A stretch of 33,790 nt of DNA from a virus. Made by a program: the position numbers and the translations under genes. The stretch spans positions 1-33,790 of the IMG/VR virus record IMGVR_UViG_3300023174_000418; one strand, 5' to 3'. Below, one piece after another: positions 23,357 through 31,622 of the stretch (position 1 is the first letter of the stretch; every line of letters begins with the position of its first letter). Under the pieces are notes generated by a model. It was not told where the DNA came from and made no database searches. It saw only the letters and a program-made list of their open reading frames with translations.

Positions 23357-24439
23357 TTACCTTGTTTGGTTGCTAAAGGATACAGAAGTGGGAACGCCTG
23401 GTGCTGTGGCCGGATTGGAATACTGCGCCCCAAATCCAGTTGGGGTCCATGCGTAAACCCTTGCATATGGGGAAACAGATGGAATCGCTCCAACAATTTC
23501 AGTCCCGGTGCTAGACCAGTCAACAGCATAAACCGTTGATGTAATTGACGGACTTGCGTACAAAGACCCAAACCCAGAACCCCATTGATAAACCTTCAGC
23601 GCTGCCGGCGTTGCGTTGTTGCCGAATGCAATTGCAGACCCATTTGGCGCAAATCTTACAGCGGAAACCGTACCACCAATAGCTGATGACGGGTTTGAAT
23701 ATTTTGCGCCAAAACCCGCTGAAGTTACAGGGTAAGCAGCAATATATGGCGATAGAACGCTTCCAATTGCAACGTCATTTGTTGTCAAATTAAAGGTTAT
23801 AGACGCATAGTTTGATGCCCCAGGAGGAAGCGCCACTGGATTGGCGTATTTTGTTCCAAACCCAGTTGTAGATGACCACGGATATAAAGAAATATTTGGT
23901 GATGCGCTATGGCTGAATGCAACCTGAGTATTATCGCCGTTTAACGTCAATCCACTTGCGCCACCGCTTGCGCTAAAAAGCGATCCATTTGAATATTTGG
24001 TCCCAAAGCCGCTGGCTTGGCTCCAAGCCCATGCTTGTGGATATAGGGGAGCTAGTGAATTTAAGCTAAGCATTGCGTCGACATTGTTTGTCCACGTAAC
24101 ACCAGGAGGGCCAGCGCTGGCTGGGTTTAAAGTGCTAGCAGGATTGGCATATTGCGTACCAAAGCCCAAACCAGACCATTGCCAAACATTGAAATAAGGA
24201 GCGGCAGAAAACGCTGCTGAAAAAACAGAATTATCACGGACAAACGAAACTTGAAGAATTGAATTTGCAATTGACGGGGTTGTGAAAAGCGATCCAAATC
24301 CAGTCGCAGAATCCCAGTTGTAGACTAAAATTCTTTTTGCTGGTGTTGCTCCACCAAATGCAATGTAAGACGATGGCGTTACAGGTGGCAGACCACCGGC
24401 GCTCCCTCCTGCAAACAGCATTCCAAGGAAACCGCTCAT
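23357..24439 (-). CDS. Seven-repeat beta-propeller protein
   Basis: 360 residues from the ATG at 24439, which overlaps the upstream stop (ATGA). After a Gly-rich start come seven repeats of about 48 residues, each ending in a strand such as VYNW, VWQW, AWAW, LYPW, AYPV, VYQW or VYAW followed by GFG and a YxNP-type turn. GFG occurs at residues 47, 92, 144, 193, 242, 289 and 335. A final strand (TSVSFSNQTR) could close the ring with the first strand (SYIAFGG). I infer a seven-bladed beta-propeller; its place among the fibres suggests receptor or glycan binding. Confidence 0.82.
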   Translation of the reverse strand: MSGFLGMLFAGGSAGGLPPVTPSSYIAFGGATPAKRILVYNWDSATGFGSLFTTPSIANSILQVSFVRDNSVFSAAFSAAPYFNVWQWSGLGFGTQYANPASTLNPASAGPPGVTWTNNVDAMLSLNSLAPLYPQAWAWSQASGFGTKYSNGSLFSASGGASGLTLNGDNTQVAFSHSASPNISLYPWSSTTGFGTKYANPVALPPGASNYASITFNLTTNDVAIGSVLSPYIAAYPVTSAGFGAKYSNPSSAIGGTVSAVRFAPNGSAIAFGNNATPAALKVYQWGSGFGSLYASPSITSTVYAVDWSSTGTEIVGAIPSVSPYARVYAWTPTGFGAQYSNPATAPGVPTSVSFSNQTR

Positions 24440-25563
24440 GTGACGCCAGTACCGGAAACATACCAAGTATTTACTGCAACCTTGAGCAGCGTTGCAATCC
24501 CGTTGCTGGCCACTGACCGAGTGCCTGCCGAGCTTGAGTTAGCGAGCTGTAACGTCACGCCAGATGCAGGAGTGATCGTGATCGCCGTGTTGTTGCTCAC
24601 AATGGTAACAACCGTGCCAATATCAAACGCCACCGAAGAATTGAGAGGGACCGTGACGCCGCTGGTCACGTAGTAATGCTTGGCGTTATCAGACAGAATC
24701 AACGTGCCGCTGGTGTTGCCTGACTGCGGCATTGTCCGGTAGCCAAATGCGTAGCTTGTGCCTGCGCTGTCTTGCACAGTCGACGCGCTTGCCAATGCGG
24801 TGACCGTTTTATTGGTCAACGTCTGCGTGCCGGTAAGCGTTACAACAGTCGAGTCAATCGCAATCGTTCCGCTGCTGGTGATCGTCCCGCCCGTCAGGCC
24901 AGTGCCTGCTGTGATGCTGGTCACAGTGCCAGCCACCGAGTAGTTGGGGATATTAAGCGTCCCAGCAACAAACGTCGCAGCACCGGTCGATCCGCTCGTG
25001 GTCAACGTAATCGGAGCCTGGTAGTCAGTGCCAGACGTGGCAGCGCTTACCGCTGAGCCGTTGCCCTTGAGTAGACCATTGACGCTGGTTGTGATCGTGA
25101 TCGCGGGAGTCGTGGTAGCCGTGGCAACCGTGCCGCCAAATCCATTAGCGCTCACAACAGATGCGCTAGTAACCGTTCCAGTCCCTGCGCCTGCGGAGTA
25201 TTGCGGAACGTTTAGCACGTTGCCGACAAAGGTTGCTGCCCCGCTAGTCCCTGTTGTGGTTAGCGAAATCGGAGCTTGGTAATCAGTGCCTGCCGCAGCA
25301 TTGGCCAGAGCCCCACCAGAACCCGCTTTGAGCAGCGCTGTGCCGCTCGGAGGAGTCAAATAGTCAGTGTTAGCCGTGGCAGCGCTGACGGTCGTTCCAT
25401 CGCCCTTCAGAACGCCGGTAACCGTTGTGGTGAGCGTAATTGCCGGTGACGTTGTTGGATTAGATACCGTTCCTGCTAAGCCGTTAGCAGTAGCAACGCT
25501 GACGGTCGTAACCGTGCCGCTGCCGCCACCGCCACCGCCGCCAGCAATTGCCCTGAGAGCCAT
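24436..25563 (-). CDS. Repeat-rich tail fibre protein
   Basis: 375 residues, opening with a glycine run (AGGGGGGGSG). Three related repeats then follow of the form GTVT.VSVATANGLAGTVS, AITLTTTVTGVLKGDGT, SAATANTDY.AP and TFVGNVLNVPQYS. The C-terminal 120 residues form a different beta domain (LTGTQTLTNKTVTALASAST, then TVVTIVSNNTAITITPASG). The repeats are the usual building block of phage fibres. It overlaps the propeller gene as ATGA. Confidence 0.8.
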   Translation of the reverse strand: MALRAIAGGGGGGGSGTVTTVSVATANGLAGTVSNPTTSPAITLTTTVTGVLKGDGTTVSAATANTDYLTPPSGTALLKAGSGGALANAAAGTDYQAPISLTTTGTSGAATFVGNVLNVPQYSAGAGTGTVTSASVVSANGFGGTVATATTTPAITITTSVNGLLKGNGSAVSAATSGTDYQAPITLTTSGSTGAATFVAGTLNIPNYSVAGTVTSITAGTGLTGGTITSSGTIAIDSTVVTLTGTQTLTNKTVTALASASTVQDSAGTSYAFGYRTMPQSGNTSGTLILSDNAKHYYVTSGVTVPLNSSVAFDIGTVVTIVSNNTAITITPASGVTLQLANSSSAGTRSVASNGIATLLKVAVNTWYVSGTGVT

Positions 25564-25892
25564 TAGAGTCCTTCGCCTGGGGTAATTTCAAAAGCTCCAA
25601 CTGCGTCAGCTTGGAACCAAGCATTGGCAGGAATGCCACCAAAAACCTCGACCGAGCTAGGCAAGAACCCAAGCGTCTGCCGCTTTGGACTTCCAGCTGT
25701 CGGAGCTGCGACCGTGATCGTTGGCGTTGCATTGCCAGGAGCCGGCGCTACCCATGCAAGATACTGCGCTGATGCGCTGGTATTGCGGACCCGATAGCTC
25801 GTTGGGTTGTCGTTGTTATTGGTCGAAACCTGCACAGGAGACGTGCCAACAAGGTAGGTCGGGCCAAACGGCGTGAATGGTGAGTTGTACAT
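25563..25892 (-). CDS. Small beta-rich virion protein
   Basis: 109 residues (MYNSPFTPFGPTYLVGTSPV, then SYRVRNTSASAQYLAWVAPA and EVFGGIPANAWFQADAVGA). The pattern 'SYRVRN..A..QYLAW' followed by 'LPPGSVEVF' recurs in small phage structural proteins of unknown role, often near fibres. It overlaps both neighbours by one base. Confidence 0.65.
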   Translation of the reverse strand: MYNSPFTPFGPTYLVGTSPVQVSTNNNDNPTSYRVRNTSASAQYLAWVAPAPGNATPTITVAAPTAGSPKRQTLGFLPSSVEVFGGIPANAWFQADAVGAFEITPGEGL

Positions 25893-26134
25893 TATTTAGC
25901 CTCTTGAGCCGCCTGATACGCATCAACAACGTCAGCAGTCCAAGCAGCCGAGCAGATTGCTTGCACGTTTGCCGGTACGCCTGACACGTCCTGACCTGGG
26001 GTTAGGCTCGACCGATGATAGGTTTTTGACAATTCCACGCCATCCTCGAGGATTCGAGTCGCCTCTCGAAACAGCACAATGCCGTTTTCCGTGACGGTGA
26101 TTTGGTCAATCTTTGATTCTTTGGTGATAGCCAT
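25892..26134 (-). CDS. Small conserved phage protein
   Basis: 80 residues (ESKIDQITVTENGIVLFREA, then RILEDGVELSKTYHRSSLTPG). The strand-turn-strand then helix layout matches a small family found beside phage fibre genes, with no assigned role. It ends one base into the next gene. Confidence 0.62.
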   Translation of the reverse strand: MAITKESKIDQITVTENGIVLFREATRILEDGVELSKTYHRSSLTPGQDVSGVPANVQAICSAAWTADVVDAYQAAQEAK

Positions 26135-26156
26135 AATAAAACCCTTAAAGTTTCCG

Positions 26157-26177
26157 ATTACATCAACCCGATGTAAT
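26157..26177. repeat. Perfect 8-bp inverted repeat after large fibre gene
   Basis: ATTACATC (26157-26164) and GATGTAAT (26170-26177) with a 5-base loop, in the 46-bp gap right after the stop of the 885-residue fibre gene. No T-run follows on the minus strand, so it is not a clear terminator. It may cap or protect mRNA 3' ends. Confidence 0.5.
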
Positions 26178-26180
26178 TAA

Positions 26181-28838
26181 TTATTGAGTTGTTAAATACG
26201 AGCCGCTAATACAAATGTACTGCGATGAGAATACTTGCGAAGTTGTAAAAGTCGTAGCCGTTGAAGCAGTTTGATAAAAAATCATATTTGTCCCGTTTTC
26301 AACAAGAACAGGATAAATTGCGGTTGAGGTAAAATTTTGAAAATTTATAGTGCCAAACCCAAGCCCGATTGTTGTACCCGGACTCCCCCCAGAGCTCGCC
26401 GTAAAAGGCAGCCCGCTAACTGCCAATTGAGCAGAATTTCCCGTTCCGGAAATAATTACCAACCTGATTGAAAACATAACCAGGCTGCCGACTTTTGTAT
26501 AAAACCCTTCTTGCCTTCCGCTTCCGTACACAATACTGGAAACCCCTGCGCTAATTGTCGCAGTAAAAGTTCCTTCCTCATAATCATCCAGGGTATTTGC
26601 GTTTGTTGAAAGCGAAACGGTCGCCGGGAACGTAATCCCAGCCCCAACCGTGCTTGGGGTCGCACCGCCAACGCCAATAGTCGTTGACGCCGTTATCCGG
26701 GTCCCGTCAGTTGTAACCCCTGAAATACCGCCAAAAGCGCCGGCATTATTGTATTGCAACTGTGTTGTCGAACCACCCGGAGATCCACTACCAACCGCTG
26801 CCCATGACATCACGCCAGCGGTTGTACTAGACAATACATAACCGTTAGATGCAGGAACCGCTGTTGGCAGCGTATACGATTGAGTACCGGCGGTGGCAGG
26901 AGCCGCAATTGTGATCGTCCCGCTAGACGATCCTCTGTGAACGGTCGATAAAAATGACCCGGTTGTAAATGTACCGGCTGCTGCTGCCGTCCCTCCAATG
27001 GCAGGAGGAGAAGCAAGATAAGTGCTAAACCCAGTACCACTAACGGTTGAACTTGCCGAAAGCGTTGTAAATGCTCCGGTGTTGGCAGTGGTAGCGCCAA
27101 CCGTACCGTTGATGTTAATTGATGCAGTGCCGGTCAGGTTTGTAACCGTACCGCTGGAAGGAGTGCCTAGCGCTCCACCGTCAAGCAACAATGTCCCGGT
27201 TGCGTCTGGCAACGTAAACGTGCGACTTGCGGTCAGCGTCGTTGGTGTAATGGTCGCCACATAGCTGCTAGTGCCGCCGGCACGACCTTGAAGTTGCACC
27301 GCATCTTGCGTTGCTGCCGCGATTGCTTTGGCCGTCGTAAACGTACCTGCTGCTGGAGCCGTTCCTCCGATTGCTGGAGGAGAAGCCAGATAGGTACTAA
27401 AGCCAGTGCCGCTGACCGTTGAGCTTGCCGAAAGCGTCGTGAATGCGCCCGTGTTTGCCGTCGTAGCGCCGACCGTGCCGTTGTGCGGGCCAGCCAATCC
27501 TGCTGCGGTCAGCGTGGTTCCATCAAACGTAAGATTGGCAGAACCGGCAAACGATCCAGCATTGTTATATTGAACCTGAGTCGTGCTACCGCCAGGAGAG
27601 CCGCCGCCAGCCGGTGCTGCCCACGTGCCATCACCACGCCAGAACGTGCTAGCCGATGCGCCCGTACCGTTGCCGAGGTTCGTGACTGGTAGGTTGCCGG
27701 TTACTTGAGTCGCCAGGCTGACACCAGACAAAGCGCCACCGAGTGTCAGGTTGCCCGAGCTGGTGACGTTGCCAGTCAGCGTAATGCCGTTGACCGTGCC
27801 AGTGCCACTAACCGAGGTAACCGTTCCAGCGCTCGCCGCAGGGACCGCCCACGTACCGTCTCCACGCCAGAAGGTTGTTGACGATGCCGAGGTCCCCGAA
27901 TTCAGATTGGTAACCGGCAGATTTCCGGTAACGCCCGTCGTTAGCGGCAGACCAGTAGCATTGGTCAGCGTAACGCTGGCAGGCGTGCCAAGCGTCGGCG
28001 TGGTCATCGTCGGGCTAGTCAGCGTCAATCCGGCAATCGTTGCCGCAGTAGCACCGAGCGCCACGTTCGTTGATCCAATCGTGACCGAGCTGTTGGCCAA
28101 TCCAGCGTTAGGAATCGTCGCAGAAGCCGTTACAGCGCTTGCGCCGTTGGCATACATATAACCCGTCAAGCCAGTCACGGTCAGCGTGCTGAAAGCGCTT
28201 GAACCGCTTGCAGCGACTTTTTGCCATGCTGAGCCGTTATAAACAGCCCAGTCACCAATCGCCCAGGTCGTGATGCCGTTTAGGTTAGTCGAGCCAGCCG
28301 TCGAGACAACGTAGTAAAACCCGAGCGTTCCAACGCTCGATGTAAGCGTCGGACTATTAGTCGAAGCATTCCACGTTCCTTGGTAGCTGTTGCTGGTCGT
28401 TGCAATCGTGCTTGCAGCGGTAATCCGGCCCTGAGCGTCAACGGTAATCTGAGGAATGCCGATAGACGTGCCATAGGTTCCCGCTGTGACCGCTGTGTTC
28501 GCCAGCGAGATTGTGCCGGTCGTGGTGATCGGACCACCCGTCAGACCCGTCCCGGTTGCGACGTTTGAGACGCCACCAGCGGTTGATGCGATGGTGACCG
28601 TGCCGCCTGGACCCGAATCGGTCAACGTGATATTCGTGCCGGCTGTCAGAACCCGCTCGTTGGGCAATCCGGTCGACGCGCTCAGCGTGACATAACTATC
28701 GGTTGCACCAGCGCCAGAGCTGATTGGCTGGCCACCGTTGCCGACTAGAGTGATGAAATTGCCGTTGGCGTCATAAGTAGCACCAACAGGGACCACGTTC
28801 TGCGACGTAACGACGTTGACCTGATTCGTTTGCGACAT
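26181..28838 (-). CDS. Large tail fibre protein
   Basis: 885 residues, the longest fibre gene here. Short repeats fill most of it: [20 protein letters not shown] with [10 protein letters not shown] occurs twice, and [21 protein letters not shown] with [11 protein letters not shown] occurs twice. The C-terminus is a known fibre domain beginning [14 protein letters not shown], with [18 protein letters not shown]. Such proteins form long trimeric fibres that bind the host. It starts the gene run just left of the terminator at 28857-28888, so it may have its own weak promoter or rely on readthrough. Confidence 0.85.
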   Translation of the reverse strand: MSQTNQVNVVTSQNVVPVGATYDANGNFITLVGNGGQPISSGAGATDSYVTLSASTGLPNERVLTAGTNITLTDSGPGGTVTIASTAGGVSNVATGTGLTGGPITTTGTISLANTAVTAGTYGTSIGIPQITVDAQGRITAASTIATTSNSYQGTWNASTNSPTLTSSVGTLGFYYVVSTAGSTNLNGITTWAIGDWAVYNGSAWQKVAASGSSAFSTLTVTGLTGYMYANGASAVTASATIPNAGLANSSVTIGSTNVALGATAATIAGLTLTSPTMTTPTLGTPASVTLTNATGLPLTTGVTGNLPVTNLNSGTSASSTTFWRGDGTWAVPAASAGTVTSVSGTGTVNGITLTGNVTSSGNLTLGGALSGVSLATQVTGNLPVTNLGNGTGASASTFWRGDGTWAAPAGGGSPGGSTTQVQYNNAGSFAGSANLTFDGTTLTAAGLAGPHNGTVGATTANTGAFTTLSASSTVSGTGFSTYLASPPAIGGTAPAAGTFTTAKAIAAATQDAVQLQGRAGGTSSYVATITPTTLTASRTFTLPDATGTLLLDGGALGTPSSGTVTNLTGTASININGTVGATTANTGAFTTLSASSTVSGTGFSTYLASPPAIGGTAAAAGTFTTGSFLSTVHRGSSSGTITIAAPATAGTQSYTLPTAVPASNGYVLSSTTAGVMSWAAVGSGSPGGSTTQLQYNNAGAFGGISGVTTDGTRITASTTIGVGGATPSTVGAGITFPATVSLSTNANTLDDYEEGTFTATISAGVSSIVYGSGRQEGFYTKVGSLVMFSIRLVIISGTGNSAQLAVSGLPFTASSGGSPGTTIGLGFGTINFQNFTSTAIYPVLVENGTNMIFYQTASTATTFTTSQVFSSQYICISGSYLTTQ

Positions 28839-28856
28839 TTTTTATTCCAAAATTAA

Positions 28857-28888
28857 AGAAAAAAGCCGACCCTTGTGAGATCGGCTTT
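28857..28888 (-). terminator. Rho-independent terminator after the head genes
   Basis: On the minus strand AAAGCCGA pairs with TCGGCTTT around a loop of about 11 bases, followed by further T residues (TTTTTTCTTT). It lies after the gene at 28906-29337 and before the large fibre gene, so it would cut the amount of tail message relative to coat message. Confidence 0.82.
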
Positions 28889-28905
28889 CTCCTTATTTGC
28901 CCAAC

Positions 28906-29337
28906 TTACGGCAGGAACGTGAGATCGTAACCGTAGACAAACACGTCAACGGTGGCAGGGTAAGACGCTGCCGTGCCGACGTTAAAGTATACGTTCTGAC
29001 CCGTCTGAGCTGCTGTAGACGCTACAGTTCGCTGCGACACAACCGAAGCGCTCGTCAATGCGCTCAGGCTGGCATTCGCCACGATTGCGGTGCCGCTTGC
29101 GCCAGGCGCTGAAAACACGCCGGCCAAAGGGACGGTTGCGGTGCTCAGGTTAGTAGAAGCGTTTGTCACAATGACGTTTGAAACGCTGTAGCTGCCCGTG
29201 TTGAGGATTGGCAGAACGGTATCACCCGCTACTGCCAAGCTGACTGACTGAGCCGATGCCAACAAACGCAGAGCTTGGTTTGAACCAAGCACCTGTGGAT
29301 GATTGGCAACGGTAGTTGCTGGTCCCGGATTCGCCAT
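28906..29337 (-). CDS. Probable head decoration-type protein
   Basis: 143 residues, all-beta in character and rich in A, S, T and V (VLPILNTGSYSVSNVIVTNA, then NVYFNVGTAASYPATVDVFV). It directly follows the coat gene and precedes a strong terminator, so it is made in high amount like coat. A decoration or head-completion role fits, but no known domain proves it. Confidence 0.65.
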   Translation of the reverse strand: MANPGPATTVANHPQVLGSNQALRLLASAQSVSLAVAGDTVLPILNTGSYSVSNVIVTNASTNLSTATVPLAGVFSAPGASGTAIVANASLSALTSASVVSQRTVASTAAQTGQNVYFNVGTAASYPATVDVFVYGYDLTFLP

Positions 29338-29362
29338 GATTATTTCCTTAAATCGTTATTGA

Positions 29363-30610
29363 TTAAGCTGCGACTCGGCAACCCAACTCAGGGTAGAGCA
29401 TCGCCCAACCGTAGAGCACGTCAAGTCGACATGGGATGGAATCGTTATTAATTGTATATTGACGAACCACACGAATCGAAAGCCCCAGGTCACGATCCGA
29501 TGCACGTCCAGCGAAGACCACCCCGGCCGGCAGCTCAAGATCGGCGCAAGCCAAGGTCTCACAGTTCCTATGAAGGATGATGTTCTGTGGCGATACCGTT
29601 CCGGTGTTATTGAACGGAGTCACAACAGCGCTTGAGCTAGTGGCCGAAACGTAGCAGTTCTGGAATTGACCAGCGGTGATGATCGCGGGGCTAACCGTGA
29701 CCGATGCCGAGCCACCCGAGCTGATGGTCACAGCGCTGGTAACAACGAAATTACGCAGACGGTTCGTGCCATACGGCTGGCGGTTCTGTGGGTTAACAGC
29801 GTAGACGTTAGCGATGGTGATCACGTCGCCTTGCTGGATCGGAGCTGCTGCCGAGGTTGCTGAGATGGTGATCGTCGATGACGATGCCCAACCAGACGTC
29901 AACGAGCCGGTGAAGGTCGCCGTGTTGGTTGCCAGCGTTGCAGAAGCGTAGGAACCAAACGTCTGCGAGACCACGTTCTGATCCATCTTCCAGCGCATAC
30001 CAGCCGAGTCGGTACCCATCATGCCCTTTTCGTACTGCTCGCTGATCTTCTGGCTAGGCATAAACAGCCCTTTCAGCGAATCAACGATGGTAGCCGAGGT
30101 AAATGGCTCGACGATACAAGCACGGCGCCCGTCGCGTGGCGCACCTTCTGAGTCCAGATAAGCCTGGCCGGTCAGGTAGGTCAGCAACGAGGTAGGAGGC
30201 ACGCCAGCGGTACCGACGATGTTGGCGATGTTGTTCTTAGCAAGAACCAGACCGTCACGGTCGATCTTGTTGGCGATCGCAGCAACGCCAGGCTTGATCA
30301 CGCGATCCGAGAACATATCCAGCGAGAGAGCCAGATCTGCCGTCGAAAACTGTGTATCAACGTGGAATTGGGTGTTCAAAGTGACGGGTACACTTGTCTC
30401 GTTGAAGTCCTCGACGGCGAGATTTGGTCCCGTGGTCCCGATAAAGCGTGCTGGCTTACGGACATTGACGGTCTGTCCGATTTTCGCGCCTGATACAGAA
30501 AATTGATCATCATACTCACGGTTGACCTCGGAGGTGAACGTAAGTTCGTTCTCCAAAACCATAAGAGCTTCATTGGTGATCTTACTAATCGTAAGTAAGG
30601 TATTAGCCAT
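29363..30610 (-). CDS. Major coat protein, P22 gp5-like
   Basis: 415 residues (P22 coat 430). Family marks are MANTLLTISKITNEALMVLE, FSVSGAKIGQTVNVRKPARF and DLALSLDMFSDRVIKPG. They continue with LDSEGAPRDGRRACIVEPFT and AGMRWKMDQNVV, and end with ILHRNCETLACADLELPAG, the usual coat C-terminal segment. Between about residues 220 and 345 is a T/S-rich beta region in the place of the P22 I-domain. HK97 fold is expected. A good AGGAA precedes the ATG, and a small GCGTC/GACGC hairpin (30623-30635) lies just upstream. Confidence 0.95.
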   Translation of the reverse strand: MANTLLTISKITNEALMVLENELTFTSEVNREYDDQFSVSGAKIGQTVNVRKPARFIGTTGPNLAVEDFNETSVPVTLNTQFHVDTQFSTADLALSLDMFSDRVIKPGVAAIANKIDRDGLVLAKNNIANIVGTAGVPPTSLLTYLTGQAYLDSEGAPRDGRRACIVEPFTSATIVDSLKGLFMPSQKISEQYEKGMMGTDSAGMRWKMDQNVVSQTFGSYASATLATNTATFTGSLTSGWASSSTITISATSAAAPIQQGDVITIANVYAVNPQNRQPYGTNRLRNFVVTSAVTISSGGSASVTVSPAIITAGQFQNCYVSATSSSAVVTPFNNTGTVSPQNIILHRNCETLACADLELPAGVVFAGRASDRDLGLSIRVVRQYTINNDSIPCRLDVLYGWAMLYPELGCRVAA

Positions 30611-30646
30611 TTTATTTCCTTCGCGTCATAGACGCATTAAATCTGT

Positions 30647-31543
30647 TTACCTAATCTTGCCGGCTTGTCTAGCCGCTTTCCATGCTGCATATGTCCCATG
30701 AAATTCACCTTTGGAATTCACAAGATTATCAGCGGTTGCGTTGCTTGACTTGATAGGGTTGATCGGGGCTGGTGCCTTGCTTTTTACCACAGATCGCTCG
30801 GGCTTGCTAGTTTCAGATTTCTCAAACTTTGCTTCTAGCTTGCCAATAGCCCTCAGAGCTTGCGCTGCCGACATATCATTAAAGGTTCTGGCCTGATCCT
30901 GATTTGATGCAAGGTGATACAGGATTTGTGGTCCTACGTCTGACTCTAATATCGCGTCCCGAATGTGATTCGGCACAACAATATCGCTTGACGCCACCAT
31001 CTCATCAAAATCATCAATCTCAGCCTTTGCCGCCTCAAGCCGCTTAGTCCAAGTCTGTACGACTTTCGCCTGTTGCTCTTGCGCTCGCCTTTCTGAATCC
31101 TGCCGATCTCGCTCTTTAAGTGCTCTTTCAGCGCTATATTCAGCCAATGCTTCTGCGTATTCAAACGCATCGGTAAATTGATCCGGCGTCGGTTTGGCAT
31201 CAGCAACAGGAGCCTGTCTCGGCGCCTGTCCTTGCTCCAAAGCCGCTAGCCGTGCTTCCAGCGCTTCCCTGGCATCACGTTCACGCTGAGCATCAGCCCT
31301 GGCTTGTTCGCGTTGCCTTGTTAGCTCTGAAAACCGCGCTTTTAGCTTGCTAGGTTTCCCTTCGCTTTCTATGGTTGGTGCTTCATCTTCCGCTTCTGGC
31401 TCATTCTCAACCTCGGATTCGATTGGCTCTGCTTCTTCAGCAGCCTCAATCTCACCTTCGGGAGCTAAGTTCAGTTTCTGTGCAAAAAATTCGGCCTGAT
31501 TCTCTGACGTGACAACTTGCGTTGTCTCTCTTGGTTCTGACAT
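30647..31543 (-). CDS. Scaffolding protein, P22 gp8-like slot
   Basis: 298 residues, very acidic at the N-terminus (AAEEAEPIESEVENEPEAED), then a long charged coiled coil (LTRQREQARADAQRERDARE). The C-terminal part is helical and basic (FEKSETSKPERSVVKSKAPA), as expected for coat binding. Size, composition and its place between portal and coat all match P22 scaffold (303 residues). It directs prohead assembly and leaves before packaging. Confidence 0.88.
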   Translation of the reverse strand: MSEPRETTQVVTSENQAEFFAQKLNLAPEGEIEAAEEAEPIESEVENEPEAEDEAPTIESEGKPSKLKARFSELTRQREQARADAQRERDAREALEARLAALEQGQAPRQAPVADAKPTPDQFTDAFEYAEALAEYSAERALKERDRQDSERRAQEQQAKVVQTWTKRLEAAKAEIDDFDEMVASSDIVVPNHIRDAILESDVGPQILYHLASNQDQARTFNDMSAAQALRAIGKLEAKFEKSETSKPERSVVKSKAPAPINPIKSSNATADNLVNSKGEFHGTYAAWKAARQAGKIR

Positions 31544-31590
31544 GGTTACCCACGGATTTTCCCGGTGAAACGCGCCGGTACGATTGCGCT

Positions 31591-31619
31591 TATATAACCC
31601 GCTTTTGCATTGGTGTCAA
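31591..31619 (-). promoter_or_regulatory. Sigma70-like promoter for scaffold and coat genes
   Basis: On the minus strand TTGACA (31619-31614), exactly 17 bases, then TATATA (31596-31591). This is a near-consensus promoter in the gap between portal and scaffold, with transcription expected to start about 40 bases before the scaffold ATG at 31543. It would raise scaffold, coat and decoration levels above the portal level, up to the terminator at 28857-28888. Confidence 0.7.
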
Positions 31620-31622
31620 AGA

